64,000 nucleotides of DNA from Pseudoalteromonas haloplanktis ATCC 14393 (GTDB taxonomy: Bacteria > Pseudomonadota > Gammaproteobacteria > Enterobacterales > Alteromonadaceae), in NCBI RefSeq assembly GCF_000238355.1, contig NZ_AHCA01000006.1:62001-126000 (forward strand), in the 5' to 3' direction. Shown one piece after another: positions 63,398 through 64,000 of this stretch. The number at the start of each line of letters is the position of its first letter. Within the stretch, counting starts at the first letter, position 1. The notes under the pieces are model-generated. The model made no database searches, had not been told where the DNA came from, and saw only the letters and a program-made list of their open reading frames with translations. Both the position numbers and the translations under genes were made by a program.

Positions 63398-64000
63398 AAT
63401 TGCTGTATTTGTAGGTTTAAGCATTGCTTTAATTGGCTGTCGCTCAACCAAAACAGAGCAACAGCAGTACCATGAGCTTCAAGATGGTATTTTTTATGGT
63501 GCTTATTATGGTGTATCTACTGTAAGCGTTGATACTCTAGCTTACACCTACAACACTGTGCAGGAGTTAAATGAAAGCGAAAATGAACTGCTTGAAAGTA
63601 TTGATCCTGCTATAACTCACGCCACGTTAAGTTTTCTTATCGGCTTGGGAGTTAGTGCTGATTTTGCCGTTGCAGAAAGTGATTTGGCCTATAAAAAAGC
63701 AGATAATCCCAGAGCTAAATATTTAGCCTACTCGGCGCAGTCACTGGCATTTTATAGTCAAGGGTGGCGTGATTTAGCAAAACAACGGGCTGATATAATT
63801 AAACATGACCCTATGTTTAGTGCAGTGAAGAGCAGTTACCCAAAAGATCAATTAATTGCCTATTTGATTTTAGGTAGCAGTGCTGTGCATAACGGCGATT
63901 TAACTACAGCGAATGAAATGTTTACTATTATTGGTGAGCAGATTGATAAGCCGTGGCTACCGTCGGTGGCCAAAGCGGTAACGTTTGCGTTTAACGGCTC
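63372..64000 (+). CDS. Lipoprotein, 3' end cut by the window
   Basis: The frame from ATG 63372 is open to the window edge (at least 209 residues). A lipobox (SIALIGCRS, Cys at about residue 23) follows a hydrophobic signal, so the protein should be anchored to the inner or outer membrane. The mature part is helical and repetitive in style (TPR-like spacing in KYLAYSAQSLAFYSQGWRDLAKQRADIIKHDP), but no family was recognised. The start lies inside the hydrolase gene, so translation is probably coupled. Confidence 0.75.
   Translation, partial: MSTFNKLTKIAVFVGLSIALIGCRSTKTEQQQYHELQDGIFYGAYYGVSTVSVDTLAYTYNTVQELNESENELLESIDPAITHATLSFLIGLGVSADFAVAESDLAYKKADNPRAKYLAYSAQSLAFYSQGWRDLAKQRADIIKHDPMFSAVKSSYPKDQLIAYLILGSSAVHNGDLTTANEMFTIIGEQIDKPWLPSVAKAVTFAFNG

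Noticed and set aside
1-64000. Phage, transposase or known defence system
   Set aside because: No capsid, integrase of mobile type, transposase, restriction or toxin-antitoxin genes were recognised on either strand.

Overview
The window reads as chromosomal DNA of a marine gammaproteobacterium of the Alteromonadales, most likely Pseudoalteromonas. This rests on the low-to-moderate GC content, the conserved fldB-xerD-dsbC-recJ-prfB-lysS block also known from E. coli, many secreted and TonB-dependent proteins, and abundant c-di-GMP and chemotaxis proteins. The genus is inferred from gene content; no search was run. Both edges cut genes: a serine hydrolase on the left and a lipoprotein on the right.

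Layout. 1-9.4 kb: serine hydrolase; a heme oxygenase operon with a YbaN-ExbD fusion; a periplasmic pyroglutamyl-peptidase-like protein; a 7TMR-DISM diguanylate cyclase; a delta-class carbonic anhydrase; and a histidine kinase/response regulator pair. 9.5-21.3 kb: MFS transporter, YjdM, glutathione transferase, SulP transporter, TerB-like membrane protein, HugZ-like heme protein, an RND efflux pair, and a divergent LysE exporter/Lrp regulator pair. 21.6-33 kb: chemoreceptor, Dps, PhoX-like protein, a heme-receptor-like TonB receptor facing a PepSY/DUF4920 pair, a GNAT protein, a DUF2189 protein, and a FIST-GGDEF cyclase. 33-44.5 kb: a large secreted subtilase preceded by a free-standing copy of its own prodomain, a GAF protein, and a complete betIBA operon continuing into a short BCCT-like transporter and a TorF-type porin. 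44.7-51.7 kb: a periplasmic solute-binding protein, then a GntR(YtrA-type)-ABC operon facing a secreted peptidase-like hydrolase with a NatAB-type ABC exporter across a shared operator. 51.7-59.1 kb: a second free-standing subtilase-prodomain homologue, then fldB, xerD, dsbC, recJ, prfB (with its programmed +1 frameshift) and lysS. 59.6-61.9 kb: tRNA-Ser(GCT), four identical tRNA-Arg(ACG) genes, and a repeat field holding seven remnants of the tRNA-Arg 3' half plus repeated hairpins. 61.9-64 kb: an alpha/beta hydrolase fused to a beta-helix-like tail, overlapping a lipoprotein gene.

How the genes work together. Heme and iron handling recurs in the heme oxygenase/YbaN-ExbD operon, the HugZ-like protein and the TonB receptor locus; two of these have Fur-box-like sequences. 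The bet operon supports uptake of choline and its oxidation to glycine betaine for osmoprotection. The most unusual signal is the subtilase prodomain family: one fused copy, one secreted solo copy next to the protease, and one solo copy without a signal peptide 15 kb away beside fldB. This resembles a protease with dedicated trans-acting prodomains (chaperones or inhibitors). The second notable structure is the tRNA-Arg repeat field. No phage, CRISPR array, insertion sequence or recognisable defence island was seen.
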